Positions 1 through 7,469 of a stretch of DNA of 20,375 nt are shown here, one piece after another (the stretch's first letter is position 1; every line of letters starts with the position of its first letter). Source of the DNA: a bacterium (GTDB lineage Bacteria > Cyanobacteriota > Vampirovibrionia > Obscuribacterales > Obscuribacteraceae). A program made the position numbers and the translations under genes. The stretch covers positions 1-20,375 of the forward strand of contig JAUIJG010000035.1 in assembly GCA_030431355.1 (NCBI GenBank), in the 5' to 3' direction. Below the pieces are notes generated by a model. The model ran no database searches. It worked only from the letters and a program-made list of their open reading frames with translations, and had not been told where the DNA came from.

Positions 1-394
1 TACCGCCGACCGGGCGGAGCTTCTGGTAGCCCAGGATATAGAAACTTGCATCCGGCTTCATATGAAGCTATCCGGGGGGTCCTGGAGCATCTATGAACAG
101 ATGGACAGCGACGAGTTTCTAAAACAAGCAAATAGCTACGAGGACCTTGATTACAGCACAATCAACAAGTTCTACAAAATTCTCTGGGAGCTGTGGCATA
201 CCCATCCCCTACCTGTTTACAGAGCCAGGGAGATCAAAAACTGGTCCGAAGGCAAGCAGTACAAAGAGATACTCGCCGGACGTTATCCCACCACAGATCA
301 GGAGATTGGCTTGAGAGAATGCCCCCACTGTGAAACACCGGTGAGTCCTTCATTCTTCTTCTGTCCGGATTGCGGCGGTAGTATCAGAGTCTAG
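1..394 (+). CDS. M48-type zinc metallopeptidase, C-terminal part with zinc ribbon (5' end outside window)
   Basis: The reading frame is open from base 2, so the Met at 62 is internal and the gene enters from the left. The first visible residues, TADRAELLVAQD followed by a run ending HMKLSGG, match the M48 peptidase segment that follows the third zinc ligand (E-x-[ST]-A-D-R-A), in which the Glu lies two residues before the first visible Thr and is therefore outside the window; the HExxH motif is also outside. The last 25 residues form a zinc ribbon, C-x2-C-x10-C-x2-C, ending in CPDCGG. M48 enzymes are usually membrane-associated proteases for protein quality control; the role of the ribbon is unknown. 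It converges on the bestrophin gene with a 29-bp gap. Family call is fairly safe from the ADRA block; substrate cannot be inferred. Confidence 0.72.
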   Translation, partial: TADRAELLVAQDIETCIRLHMKLSGGSWSIYEQMDSDEFLKQANSYEDLDYSTINKFYKILWELWHTHPLPVYRAREIKNWSEGKQYKEILAGRYPTTDQEIGLRECPHCETPVSPSFFFCPDCGGSIRV

Positions 395-423
395 TTCGGA
401 TATTCCGCAAAATCCAAGAAAGC

Positions 424-1317
424 CTAGTTACGGTTGGGAGATGTACTCTCGCCACCATATGCAGCACCAGATGGAATCTCAAGGATTTCACTGACGCTTC
501 TATCTATACTGGCGCAGATCTGATCCAGGGGAAGATTGTCATCATCCCGGCCGAAGGGCTCCTCTATACACTCTGCTATTAATTCCAGCCCGACCAGGAA
601 GTAGGTGGAGATCAAGTTCACTGGTATGGCCCAGAGGCCTAGTTCCGGCGTAATCAGCCAGGGATGCGCCACCAGATACAAACCTATTCCCTGGCGCAAA
701 ACAGCTCGATAAGAGAGAGCAATCGGAGTGGTTTTAATTCGCTCACAGGCTCCACAGATATCCATCAGAGCCTTTAGATGCGTATCCAGCTGCATCATCT
801 CAAAACCATCTATCCGCTCTGTCTTCTTCCAGTCTTTGAGGTTTTTATATAGATTTTCGGATATGTATGCCGGTACATGAACAGGTTTAGCAGAACTACC
901 TTTAAACCCTTGCAACTCATCCAGGCTTACTCCACTGCGGAGATGCTCTTTCAAAGCGAATGAGAAGTCCACCAGATGGTCTCTGAGAATCTTCCTCTCC
1001 GCCATATCCATGACCATAAAAGCCTTTGATTTGAGGGCCATGTTTCTTGTGTCGTTTACTAGCTGCCCCCAGAGCTTCCGTCCTTCCCACCATCGATCAT
1101 AAGCGGTGTTAGTCCTGAGAACCAGGAGAACACCGATTAAAAGGCTAACCGTGATACCACCGGTCTCCTCAAGCGCAGGATGCTTTACGAAAGCGGTGGT
1201 CTCCGACCAGTAGATCAGAAGCGTGTACAAAAGCATGAAAAAGAGAGCGATGTAAATGCGCCTTGCCACCGGTATTTCATGAATTCGGGTAAATACATGC
1301 AACCAGTTTTTAGCCAT
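424..1317 (-). CDS. Bestrophin-family (YneE/RFP-TM type) anion channel protein
   Basis: The 297-aa product matches bacterial bestrophins (PF01062), pentameric membrane channels for chloride or other ions. Visible family signatures are an N-terminal hydrophobic stretch (residues 21-38), a second at 54-68 running into RTNTAYDRWWEGRKLWGQ (68-85), the block CERIKTTPIALSY (191-203), hydrophobic segments near 210-218 and 227-247, and EEPFGRDDDNLPL (252-264), the acidic loop found near the end of the conserved core. Length is normal for bacterial members. ATG start; only a weak G-rich SD-like stretch precedes it. It lies 39 bp behind the zinc-ribbon protein gene and 600 bp behind the diguanylate cyclase on the same strand, so it is probably the last gene of that transcript. 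Ion selectivity cannot be read from the sequence. Confidence 0.88.
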   Translation of the reverse strand: MAKNWLHVFTRIHEIPVARRIYIALFFMLLYTLLIYWSETTAFVKHPALEETGGITVSLLIGVLLVLRTNTAYDRWWEGRKLWGQLVNDTRNMALKSKAFMVMDMAERKILRDHLVDFSFALKEHLRSGVSLDELQGFKGSSAKPVHVPAYISENLYKNLKDWKKTERIDGFEMMQLDTHLKALMDICGACERIKTTPIALSYRAVLRQGIGLYLVAHPWLITPELGLWAIPVNLISTYFLVGLELIAECIEEPFGRDDDNLPLDQICASIDRSVSEILEIPSGAAYGGESTSPNRN

Positions 1318-1356
1318 CGACCGCCCCCATATGTGGTGCCTGGATCAGGTTACCTA

Positions 1357-1881
1357 TCAGTCGTCGGCTTTATCGTTTTTAGACTCGTCTTCATCTGACT
1401 CGTCAACGGGTTCAGCCTCCACATCAAGAGGACCGCTGTCTCTCTCTTCGTCCTCTTTGAGCTGACCGCCACAGGCAGGACAGAATTTTTTCTCTCGACT
1501 TGCCGGAGTGCCGCAATCAGGACACTTAAATCCAGGTGTTGATTTATAACCTGCTTTAGCCGCCTCTTTCTTAGATCGACTGGCGTTGGGATCCTTTTGT
1601 ACATTGGAGGCTTCCAGCTCTGCCTTGAGAATATCGATCTGGTCCTCGTAACCGACAACTTCAGCCACTTTTTCTTTGACAGCATCTTCTGAGATTTCTT
1701 TTTCGTGATGGTGCTTGTCGACAATCAACTCCCCAAGCTCTGCCAGAACTTTAGTCTTCTTGCGTTCCAACTCTCTTATCTGGGTATTTATGTTGAATCC
1801 CTGAAGCATCTCCTGGGAGCGCTCCTGAACCTTTGACACTTCTTTGGAAATATTGTCGACAACGTCGTTGAAAATGCTCAC
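1357..1881 (-). CDS. Coiled-coil protein with C-terminal zinc ribbon and acidic tail
   Basis: The 174-aa product is of unknown function. Residues 10-95 are charged and heptad-like, predicted to form a long helix or coiled coil. A zinc ribbon follows with Cys120, Cys123, Cys134 and Cys137 (C-x2-C-x10-C-x2-C, CPDCGTPASREKKFCPACGG), then a strongly acidic tail (143-174). No signal peptide or membrane segment is seen, so it is probably cytoplasmic. The start is GTG at 1881, chosen because AGGAG lies 6 bp upstream. It sits between the diguanylate cyclase (36 bp upstream) and the bestrophin gene (39 bp downstream), suggesting co-transcription. The ribbon resembles the one on the M48 peptidase at the window's left edge. 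An open frame in another phase over the same bases is a shadow. Confidence 0.8.
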   Translation of the reverse strand: MSIFNDVVDNISKEVSKVQERSQEMLQGFNINTQIRELERKKTKVLAELGELIVDKHHHEKEISEDAVKEKVAEVVGYEDQIDILKAELEASNVQKDPNASRSKKEAAKAGYKSTPGFKCPDCGTPASREKKFCPACGGQLKEDEERDSGPLDVEAEPVDESDEDESKNDKADD

Positions 1882-1917
1882 TTTTTGCTCCTATGACTTC
1901 TCACCGGAAAATTATAT

Positions 1918-3537
1918 CTAGGTTTTCTCTTGTACCAGAGATTGTTTAGAATCGCCAGTGGAATTTGGCTCCGACCCGGAATCTTTTTCAATGGCTACTC
2001 TAATACAGTTACGCCCATCCTGCTTTGCCTGATAGAGCGCTTCATCCGCCCTTAAGAAAAGCATGTCAGGCGAGCCGGCATGCAGCGGATAGCTTGCCAC
2101 TCCCAGGCTGGCCGAGAGATTCCCCGGTCCTTCCACGTGGGTGTCGGCAATAAGCCTGCGCAGCCTCTCTCCAAGCTGCTCGGCCATACCGATATCCGTG
2201 TTCGGCAACAGTACACAAAACTCCTCGCCACCATAACGGGCGGTTATATCCGTGGAGCGCGAGGACTGGGCCAGGACATGACCGATGCTCTTGATTGCCT
2301 CATCGCCGGTCATATGTCCGTAAGTGTCGTTTATCTTTTTCAAGAAATCAAGGTCAACCACGATCAGAGAAAGGTCCTGACTGTATCGTTTTGCCCTTTC
2401 GAACTCTCGTTCAAGAGCCTCGTTGAAAGAACGGCGATTGGCTACTCCGGTCAATCCATCCGTAACGGCTTGCTTCTCCAGCTCCCTGTGCAATTCGGCG
2501 TTTTCGATAGCTACAGCCAGATGATCAGCCAGGCTATCGATCATGGACATATCATCGATGCTCCATTCCCTGGAAACGGTGCAATCTTCAAGGAATAGCA
2601 CACCGAGAACAAGGTCTCGCATGACGATCGGTTGAATAAGTCCGGACTTCACTCCCAATTTAATTAGAAAGTCATTGCTGAACTCTCCATTCTCTTCGAC
2701 GCTGGGATCATCGAGGTGGCGGGGCGATTTCTGGCGCAAAGCAGTTCTAGTGAAAGTCAGTCCGTCGCCTTCCAGGAACTTATCGTTGATGGATGGGACA
2801 TTGCCGTCACTATAATGGTAAATCTCGATGGAATCGTTTATGCCCGCTCGCAACAGATGACAACGGCTGAGTGAGAGGGTTGTACCAACCTTCTCCACCG
2901 TGGTTTCAAGCACTTCTTGAATACGAACAGAGCTTCTTACCGAATGACTTATCCAGTAAACCAGGCGCTCCCGCTCCACTTGCTTCGTTCTCAAAGAATC
3001 TCGCATGGTCATATCGTTGATAAGGCGTCGAGTCTGCTCTTCCAACTCAGTTGTCTTATCTTCCAACTCATCGTAAGAATTTCTCAAACGACGATTTTCT
3101 CTGAGCAGCTCCGTATAGGTCCATGAGTTGGTCAAATAGAGGGCTATGGGATAGACGCTGAAGAAATCTTCCAGAGCCTTCTGATCACAATCCGTAGCGC
3201 CGGCAAGGAAAAGAGCGGCGGAGTTTCGCAACGATTTGACGTAGACGGTACCGATACCGCTTTCGACACGATCCCGGGGAAGTTCAATCAGCGTGTCTTC
3301 TTCAGGCTTCAGCTCCGATTGAAATTGGTTAATCACAGCCTCGATGGCAGAAATCTGCTCGCCCCGGGCAAAAGAATCGGTAAAATCCTCCAGATCCTGG
3401 TCCCAGAAAAGAATCCCAGTACTGTGGAAATTGAACTTTTCCTGGAGCATTTCCGCCACAATACTGGCGGCTTCATCAAGCTCCGCCAGATGGCAAAGTT
3501 TGAGAATGGAGCTAAGTTGTTCTGACTCAGATGTCAT
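1918..3537 (-). CDS. GAF-GGDEF diguanylate cyclase
   Basis: The 539-aa protein makes the second messenger c-di-GMP from two GTP. The C-terminal GGDEF domain (about 352-515) has the active-site GGEEF at 436-440, metal-binding Asp in VVDLDFLK (393-400), and an allosteric inhibition site RxxD (Arg427-Asp430) exactly five residues before GGEEF, so feedback inhibition by c-di-GMP is expected. A GAF-like sensor domain occupies about 190-350. The first 140 residues look like a second, divergent GAF-type domain, joined by a coiled-coil stretch (about 143-190) rich in Glu and Arg. No membrane segment is visible, so it is a cytoplasmic sensor with unknown ligand. ATG start without an obvious SD. It is the first gene of a probable three-gene unit with the zinc-ribbon and bestrophin genes; the upstream region is shared with the divergent gene at 3726. 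Confidence 0.93.
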   Translation of the reverse strand: MTSESEQLSSILKLCHLAELDEAASIVAEMLQEKFNFHSTGILFWDQDLEDFTDSFARGEQISAIEAVINQFQSELKPEEDTLIELPRDRVESGIGTVYVKSLRNSAALFLAGATDCDQKALEDFFSVYPIALYLTNSWTYTELLRENRRLRNSYDELEDKTTELEEQTRRLINDMTMRDSLRTKQVERERLVYWISHSVRSSVRIQEVLETTVEKVGTTLSLSRCHLLRAGINDSIEIYHYSDGNVPSINDKFLEGDGLTFTRTALRQKSPRHLDDPSVEENGEFSNDFLIKLGVKSGLIQPIVMRDLVLGVLFLEDCTVSREWSIDDMSMIDSLADHLAVAIENAELHRELEKQAVTDGLTGVANRRSFNEALEREFERAKRYSQDLSLIVVDLDFLKKINDTYGHMTGDEAIKSIGHVLAQSSRSTDITARYGGEEFCVLLPNTDIGMAEQLGERLRRLIADTHVEGPGNLSASLGVASYPLHAGSPDMLFLRADEALYQAKQDGRNCIRVAIEKDSGSEPNSTGDSKQSLVQEKT

Positions 3538-3648
3538 AAATTCGACCGGCTGTGATTTTCGGCTTCGGCTTTCAAGAATTATTAATTGCCTATATTGAAG
3601 CGCTTATAACTCAAACTTTCCCGAAAAACGGACAAATTATGCAAATAA

Positions 3649-3678
3649 TTGGCATCTGAGGATAGAATAGCCGATAAT
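3649..3678 (+). promoter_or_regulatory. Sigma70-type promoter for the 3726 gene
   Basis: A TTGGCA -35 box (3649-3654) and GATAAT -10 box (3673-3678), each 5/6 to consensus, are separated by 18 bp. Transcription would start near 3685, downstream of the first in-frame ATG (3681). This supports the ATG at 3726 as the true start of the membrane protein. Confidence 0.5.
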
Positions 3679-3725
3679 ATATGCTTGTAGAGGCTTCAGT
3701 CAGAGAAGAAAAGGACCGGTATTTT

Positions 3726-4136
3726 ATGTGGAATCGCGACATCGCCCCGGATTTCATCGAAAAGATAATTAGCTCCCTGTGCTATTTGCCCATGGGATTT
3801 TTCATAGGCATAGGCTACATTCTCTTCAACGGCAAAGGCTCGAACAATCGGTTCTTTCGGTTTCACTTCTTCCAGTCGATTATTTTGATGATCATGATAA
3901 CGATTCTCCAGATGGGCTCTAAGTCCGTTACCGGAATCTTTGTCGCCTTGCTGCAAATTGTGGCAGCACCTTTTCTCAGTGATTTTGGCGTTGTCGTAGA
4001 AGCCATCTACATGACCGTCGACATTTTTGTGAAAGCCTTCGGCTTGCTGATGGTTTACGGTCTTCTCTGGGCGCTCTTTGGCAAGTATGCCGAAATCCCA
4101 TTCATTTCGAACGTTGTAAGGCAGAATCTGCGCTGA
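3726..4136 (+). CDS. Tic20-like/DUF4870-like small membrane protein
   Basis: The 136-aa product is a polytopic membrane protein with hydrophobic segments at about 14-34, 50-63, 70-84 and 98-118. The block FFRFHFFQSIIL (43-54), placed between the first two segments, resembles the RF-[NH]-x-x-Q-[AS]-I-x-L signature of cyanobacterial Tic20-type proteins and the related HA-x-QA motif of DUF4870; this family call is tentative. I chose ATG 3726 over the in-frame ATG at 3681 (which would add 15 residues) because AAAAGGA ends about 10 bp upstream of 3726, while 3681 has no well-placed SD and lies before the expected transcription start. The next gene begins only 2-11 bp downstream, so the two are probably translationally coupled. 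Confidence 0.7.
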   Translation: MWNRDIAPDFIEKIISSLCYLPMGFFIGIGYILFNGKGSNNRFFRFHFFQSIILMIMITILQMGSKSVTGIFVALLQIVAAPFLSDFGVVVEAIYMTVDIFVKAFGLLMVYGLLWALFGKYAEIPFISNVVRQNLR

Positions 4137-4147
4137 GTTTGCTGGTC

Positions 4148-4900
4148 ATGCCGTTGTTAACAAGATCAGTAAGTTCAGCTCTAGCGGCATTGATTTTTTG
4201 GGTTGCCACGCCGGTTTCAACGACAGCTCAAGACATAATCCCCCCGCACAAAGACGCTATTGGTGGTGGCAACCCCCTGCAAGGACTGGGTCGCCCCGAC
4301 GACCCTGAACCATCCCGGGTAGAAGAATATCTGGAATCTCTCAAAAACAGTGACACAAACCCAGACGTATCACCGCCCCTGACTGACAGCACCGCATCTG
4401 ACACCACAGACAAAGAACCGGGCGCTGCCTCCGACAAGATACAGGAAGGCAGAGACGCTGCCCCGGATAGCAATCCGGAATCCGATACCGAAGGCTCAAA
4501 AAAAGCCACCGAAGTAAAATCAAGCGAAGAGAAGAGCGAGGACTCCGGCAATTCAAAGACCACAGAGAAGACAGAGCCGGAGGGAAAAGACAATGAGAGA
4601 AGTCCCTTAGTTGCCCCGCCATTCAACCTCAACTCGCCCCAGCAGTTGGATTCGAATACCCCGCATCGAAAGGCTCTGTCCCTGATTCAGAATAAGAGTT
4701 ATGGTGAAGCCCGCAGTCTCTTAGAAAAAGAGAAGAGCGATTATCCTGGAGATACGCGGTTAAGATACCTGCTCGCCGTCGTTTATGTTTTGACCAACGA
4801 GGTTGAAAGAGCAAAAGCAGAGTATCGATTTGTGATTGAAAAAACCGCAGACCAGAAACTAAAAGAGTTGGCAAATACGGGACTGAAAAAACTTAAGTGA
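4148..4900 (+). CDS. Exported protein: signal peptide, acidic Ser/Glu/Lys linker, TPR-like C-terminus
   Basis: The 250-aa product has no recognised family name. Residues 1-28 form a Sec signal peptide (basic start, hydrophobic core, TTAQD cleavage region). Residues about 50-155 are low-complexity and rich in Ser, Asp, Glu, Lys and Pro, as in disordered linkers. Residues 172-250 are helical and read as about two TPR-like units (Ala/Leu-rich, with the pattern R-x-x-L-x-E at 189-193). I chose ATG 4148; a TTG at 4139 would add three residues. It starts 11 bp after the stop of the membrane protein gene and probably shares its promoter. It converges on the kinase gene with a gap of just 7 bp. Likely periplasmic; function unknown. 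Layout is like that of the exported TPR protein at 10762-11703. Confidence 0.75.
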   Translation: MPLLTRSVSSALAALIFWVATPVSTTAQDIIPPHKDAIGGGNPLQGLGRPDDPEPSRVEEYLESLKNSDTNPDVSPPLTDSTASDTTDKEPGAASDKIQEGRDAAPDSNPESDTEGSKKATEVKSSEEKSEDSGNSKTTEKTEPEGKDNERSPLVAPPFNLNSPQQLDSNTPHRKALSLIQNKSYGEARSLLEKEKSDYPGDTRLRYLLAVVYVLTNEVERAKAEYRFVIEKTADQKLKELANTGLKKLK

Positions 4901-4907
4901 GCCGCTA

Positions 4908-6302
4908 TCAAGGATTTAAAAACTTGATACAGAGAAAAATTGTTCCGCCTGTAAAGGCGGCTAAAACGATTACAAAGAGGATCGCTTTTACGACGATGTC
5001 CCCAATTCGCGCCGATGCCGGTGCTTTCTCCGAAACAAACCGATCATCACTTTTTCTATTGGCGGCACTTATCGCACTCTTTGTCTGATCGGCAATTTTC
5101 TGATCAACCAATCCCCTCAGCTCACTGGCTGCCAGCGGAATCTCTATTACTTCCCTGGTCTGGGACTTCTCTATCTTTTCAGGCTCCTTCTTTGTCTCCG
5201 CCGACTTTGATCTAAAAGCCCCCGTATGCATGCGAGACGGAGCCGGTTTCTCTTTGCGCGGCCCGGAATCATTCATGTACTTTTGAAATTCGGCGGCTTC
5301 AAAATAGCCTTTGTTCTCACTGCCCGAAACAATTTCATACCAGGCATTGATAGCTTCCTTAAATTCCGCCACCGATTGAAAACGCAGGGACGGTTCAGTT
5401 TCCATCGACTTCCTGACTATGCAATTGAGCTCTTTCGCCCCGGGAAACCCTGGAATTCTCTCCTCGATGGAGACCGGAACCAACTCAGGATCGCAATGGG
5501 ATTCCATCATGGCCACAGGGTTGTTGGCGTCGAAGGGAAGATCTCCGGTGACCATTTCATACATAACCACCGACAGTGAATAAATGTCTGAGCGTTGATC
5601 CAGGTCATCTCCCCGGCACTGCTCCGGACTCATATAAACCGGAGACCCCAAAACCTGTCCGGTTTTTGTTATCTTTTGCAGGTCCTCATGCAATTTAGCA
5701 AGACCGAAATCCACCACCTCCACCTGCTTTTTCCCGTCGACAATGGTGAGGATAATATTGGCAGGCTTTATATCTCTGTGGATAATGCCCAGGCTGTGAG
5801 CAAAGGAGAGCGCGTCGCAAACCTGAGGAATCACTTCGTAGAGTTCCTCTACCCTGGTGAATCTTCCCCTGGTTTCGAACAAATCCTCAATGGAGCGTCC
5901 TCTCAAAAGCTCCATGACAAAATATGCTCGACCATCCTCTCCGCTGGCGAATTCAATCGGCTCAACAATGTTCGGATGGCGAAGCTGGCTATGAATTTCA
6001 ATCTCTCTTTTAAATCGTTTGGTCAAAATTGGATCTAAAAACTTCAAAGTCTTGATCGCCACAAGCTGATTGGTGGAGAGCTGACGGGCCTGGTAGACTA
6101 CCGCCATTGCGCCCTGTCCGACAATATCTACTATCTTGTAACGGTCCAAAAGAGTTTGCCCCACAAGGCTCCGGGCGTCGAAGGGCTTGAGCACCTGATT
6201 GCTTTCGAATGAAGAAGCGGTGCCATCTGAACGTCCTACACCGTCAGATGATCGTGATAGCTGGCCGGGGAAATTTCCCCGCTCATTGCCTTGATCTGCC
6301 AC
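4908..6302 (-). CDS. Membrane-anchored Hanks-type Ser/Thr protein kinase
   Basis: The 464-aa protein phosphorylates Ser/Thr residues of target proteins. After about 50 variable residues comes a full kinase domain (55-320): glycine loop VGQGAMAVVY (61-70), ATP-binding Lys84 in VAIK, catalytic loop HRDIKPAN (175-182) with Asp177, DFG at 198-200, and the activation-segment end SPVYMSPEQC (220-229). A charged, probably disordered linker (330-430) leads to a single membrane segment (about 434-458) with only a few residues beyond it, so the kinase faces the cytoplasm and there is no external sensor domain. The start is GTG at 6302, with only a weak SD; no better in-frame start exists before the glycine loop. 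It follows the metallophosphoesterase gene after 108 bp, so it may have its own promoter. No cognate phosphatase gene is seen nearby. Confidence 0.93.
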   Translation of the reverse strand: MADQGNERGNFPGQLSRSSDGVGRSDGTASSFESNQVLKPFDARSLVGQTLLDRYKIVDIVGQGAMAVVYQARQLSTNQLVAIKTLKFLDPILTKRFKREIEIHSQLRHPNIVEPIEFASGEDGRAYFVMELLRGRSIEDLFETRGRFTRVEELYEVIPQVCDALSFAHSLGIIHRDIKPANIILTIVDGKKQVEVVDFGLAKLHEDLQKITKTGQVLGSPVYMSPEQCRGDDLDQRSDIYSLSVVMYEMVTGDLPFDANNPVAMMESHCDPELVPVSIEERIPGFPGAKELNCIVRKSMETEPSLRFQSVAEFKEAINAWYEIVSGSENKGYFEAAEFQKYMNDSGPRKEKPAPSRMHTGAFRSKSAETKKEPEKIEKSQTREVIEIPLAASELRGLVDQKIADQTKSAISAANRKSDDRFVSEKAPASARIGDIVVKAILFVIVLAAFTGGTIFLCIKFLNP

Positions 6303-6371
6303 TTACTAAAGACCCAACCTGCAAAAGAGAACATCAACTCTGAATAATTCAATGTTAGCAGGCAGGCCGGT

Positions 6372-6398
6372 GATATTGAAAGTTAAGGCCGATATTGA
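6372..6398. repeat. Direct repeat of GATATTGA upstream of the kinase gene
   Basis: GATATTGA occurs at 6372-6379 and 6391-6398 (TCAATATC on the coding strand of the kinase), 19 bp start to start, in the 108-bp gap between the metallophosphoesterase and the kinase. The spacing is close to two helical turns, as seen for tandem regulator sites. It may also be chance in an AT-rich gap. Confidence 0.3.
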
Positions 6399-6410
6399 TG
6401 CAAGGAAGAT

Positions 6411-7463
6411 CTATTCCGGCACAAGCTCCACCACCACCAGTTGAGGTCGGCAGAAAAATCGAATTCTAGGAGCGAAGCCCCTTTCCATTCCAATTCCTCT
6501 GGATACAATCAAGTCCGTGCCTGGCTTCAAGGCAACCAGCCCTCCTGCGCCCCATTCCCTGGGAACTATAGAGAAGGTGACCACCGGACCGAAAAATGGA
6601 ATCTGAACCTGTCCACCATGGGTATGACCGGCAAGCAATAAATCTCCCCGGGGTTGTTTCAAGGCGAAGCCGGGTCTATGACCTATCCAGATATGAAAGA
6701 GTTCTGTATCCGGTGCTTTGTAATCCAGCTCATAAGAGTCTTTCAGCGTCAGACCGGTGATGGCGAAATGTTGATTGGAGACAGTGGAACTCTGGCTGAA
6801 AGTAACCACGGGAAGTCCCGCGAAAACCGGCTCCCAATCCAGCGGTTCGGAGTCTCCCTGGGTGGCGTAGATGCCCAGGGGAGCCTTTAAACCAACTTTG
6901 TGAAAGAGATGGTTGAGGGCGTCCATTTGCATCTTTTGCTGGGGTGGAGCCGCTTGTATATAGTCACCGGGGAAAATAATCATGTCAGGCTTCTCCGCCA
7001 TGGTGCGCCTGAGAACCTCCTCTTCGAAGGCGCCGACAGCATCGGTTTGCAAGTCGGAGATGACAACGATCTTGGTCTTTCTGGGCACCCGGGCGGATTT
7101 AACTGTATAGCGCTTCACCTCCAGCCAGGATGGTTCAATTAAGAAAGCGTCAATCGCTACCACAACAAGGAAGAAAGCGAGAGCGGAGAAGACCATGGCG
7201 AGCAGCTTGAATCGCTTCCAGGTAGTAACCGCCGACAGTACCAATAAATAAGTACCGCCACCAAACACACCAAAACAAGCCATGTTCATGGCATCAAAAA
7301 TATCGCGGCCGAAATTGAATGCGATCCACAGAAAAGAGAGCGCGTAAGTCGCTGCAAGAAGAGAATAGATGAAAGGACGATCACCAAATTTCCTGATTAA
7401 ATAGGTGATCAACACAAGGATGATCAACAAAAAGAGCAAGAATCCAATTAAGGTACCGTCCAT
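6411..7463 (-). CDS. Membrane-anchored metallophosphoesterase (YkuE-like) with altered metal motifs
   Basis: The 350-aa protein has an N-terminal membrane region (segments at about 4-24, 31-50, 60-80 and 88-108) followed by a calcineurin-like phosphoesterase domain (130-348). The domain keeps the C-terminal signature GHTHGGQ (279-285) and a GH-x-P block (GHRPG, 261-265), as in YkuE-type enzymes. Other ligand motifs differ from the usual DxH, GDxxD and GNHD: the sequence has DLQ (137-139), GDYIQ (166-170) and GDSE (203-206). It may therefore belong to a divergent subfamily with a changed metal site, or be weakly active. Substrate unknown; related proteins act on lipid or cell-wall phosphates. 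It starts 6 bp after the GDPD gene, so the two are almost surely co-transcribed. Confidence 0.85.
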   Translation of the reverse strand: MDGTLIGFLLFLLIILVLITYLIRKFGDRPFIYSLLAATYALSFLWIAFNFGRDIFDAMNMACFGVFGGGTYLLVLSAVTTWKRFKLLAMVFSALAFFLVVVAIDAFLIEPSWLEVKRYTVKSARVPRKTKIVVISDLQTDAVGAFEEEVLRRTMAEKPDMIIFPGDYIQAAPPQQKMQMDALNHLFHKVGLKAPLGIYATQGDSEPLDWEPVFAGLPVVTFSQSSTVSNQHFAITGLTLKDSYELDYKAPDTELFHIWIGHRPGFALKQPRGDLLLAGHTHGGQVQIPFFGPVVTFSIVPREWGAGGLVALKPGTDLIVSRGIGMERGFAPRIRFFCRPQLVVVELVPE

Positions 7464-7469
7464 AACAAA

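Noticed and set aside
2080..2598. 172-codon open frame on the plus strand
   Set aside because: Lies antisense inside the GGDEF domain, which is clearly coding; no family pattern or SD.
4228..4632. 134-codon minus-strand frame
   Set aside because: It is the antisense of the low-complexity linker of the exported protein; Ser/Leu-rich composition follows from that.
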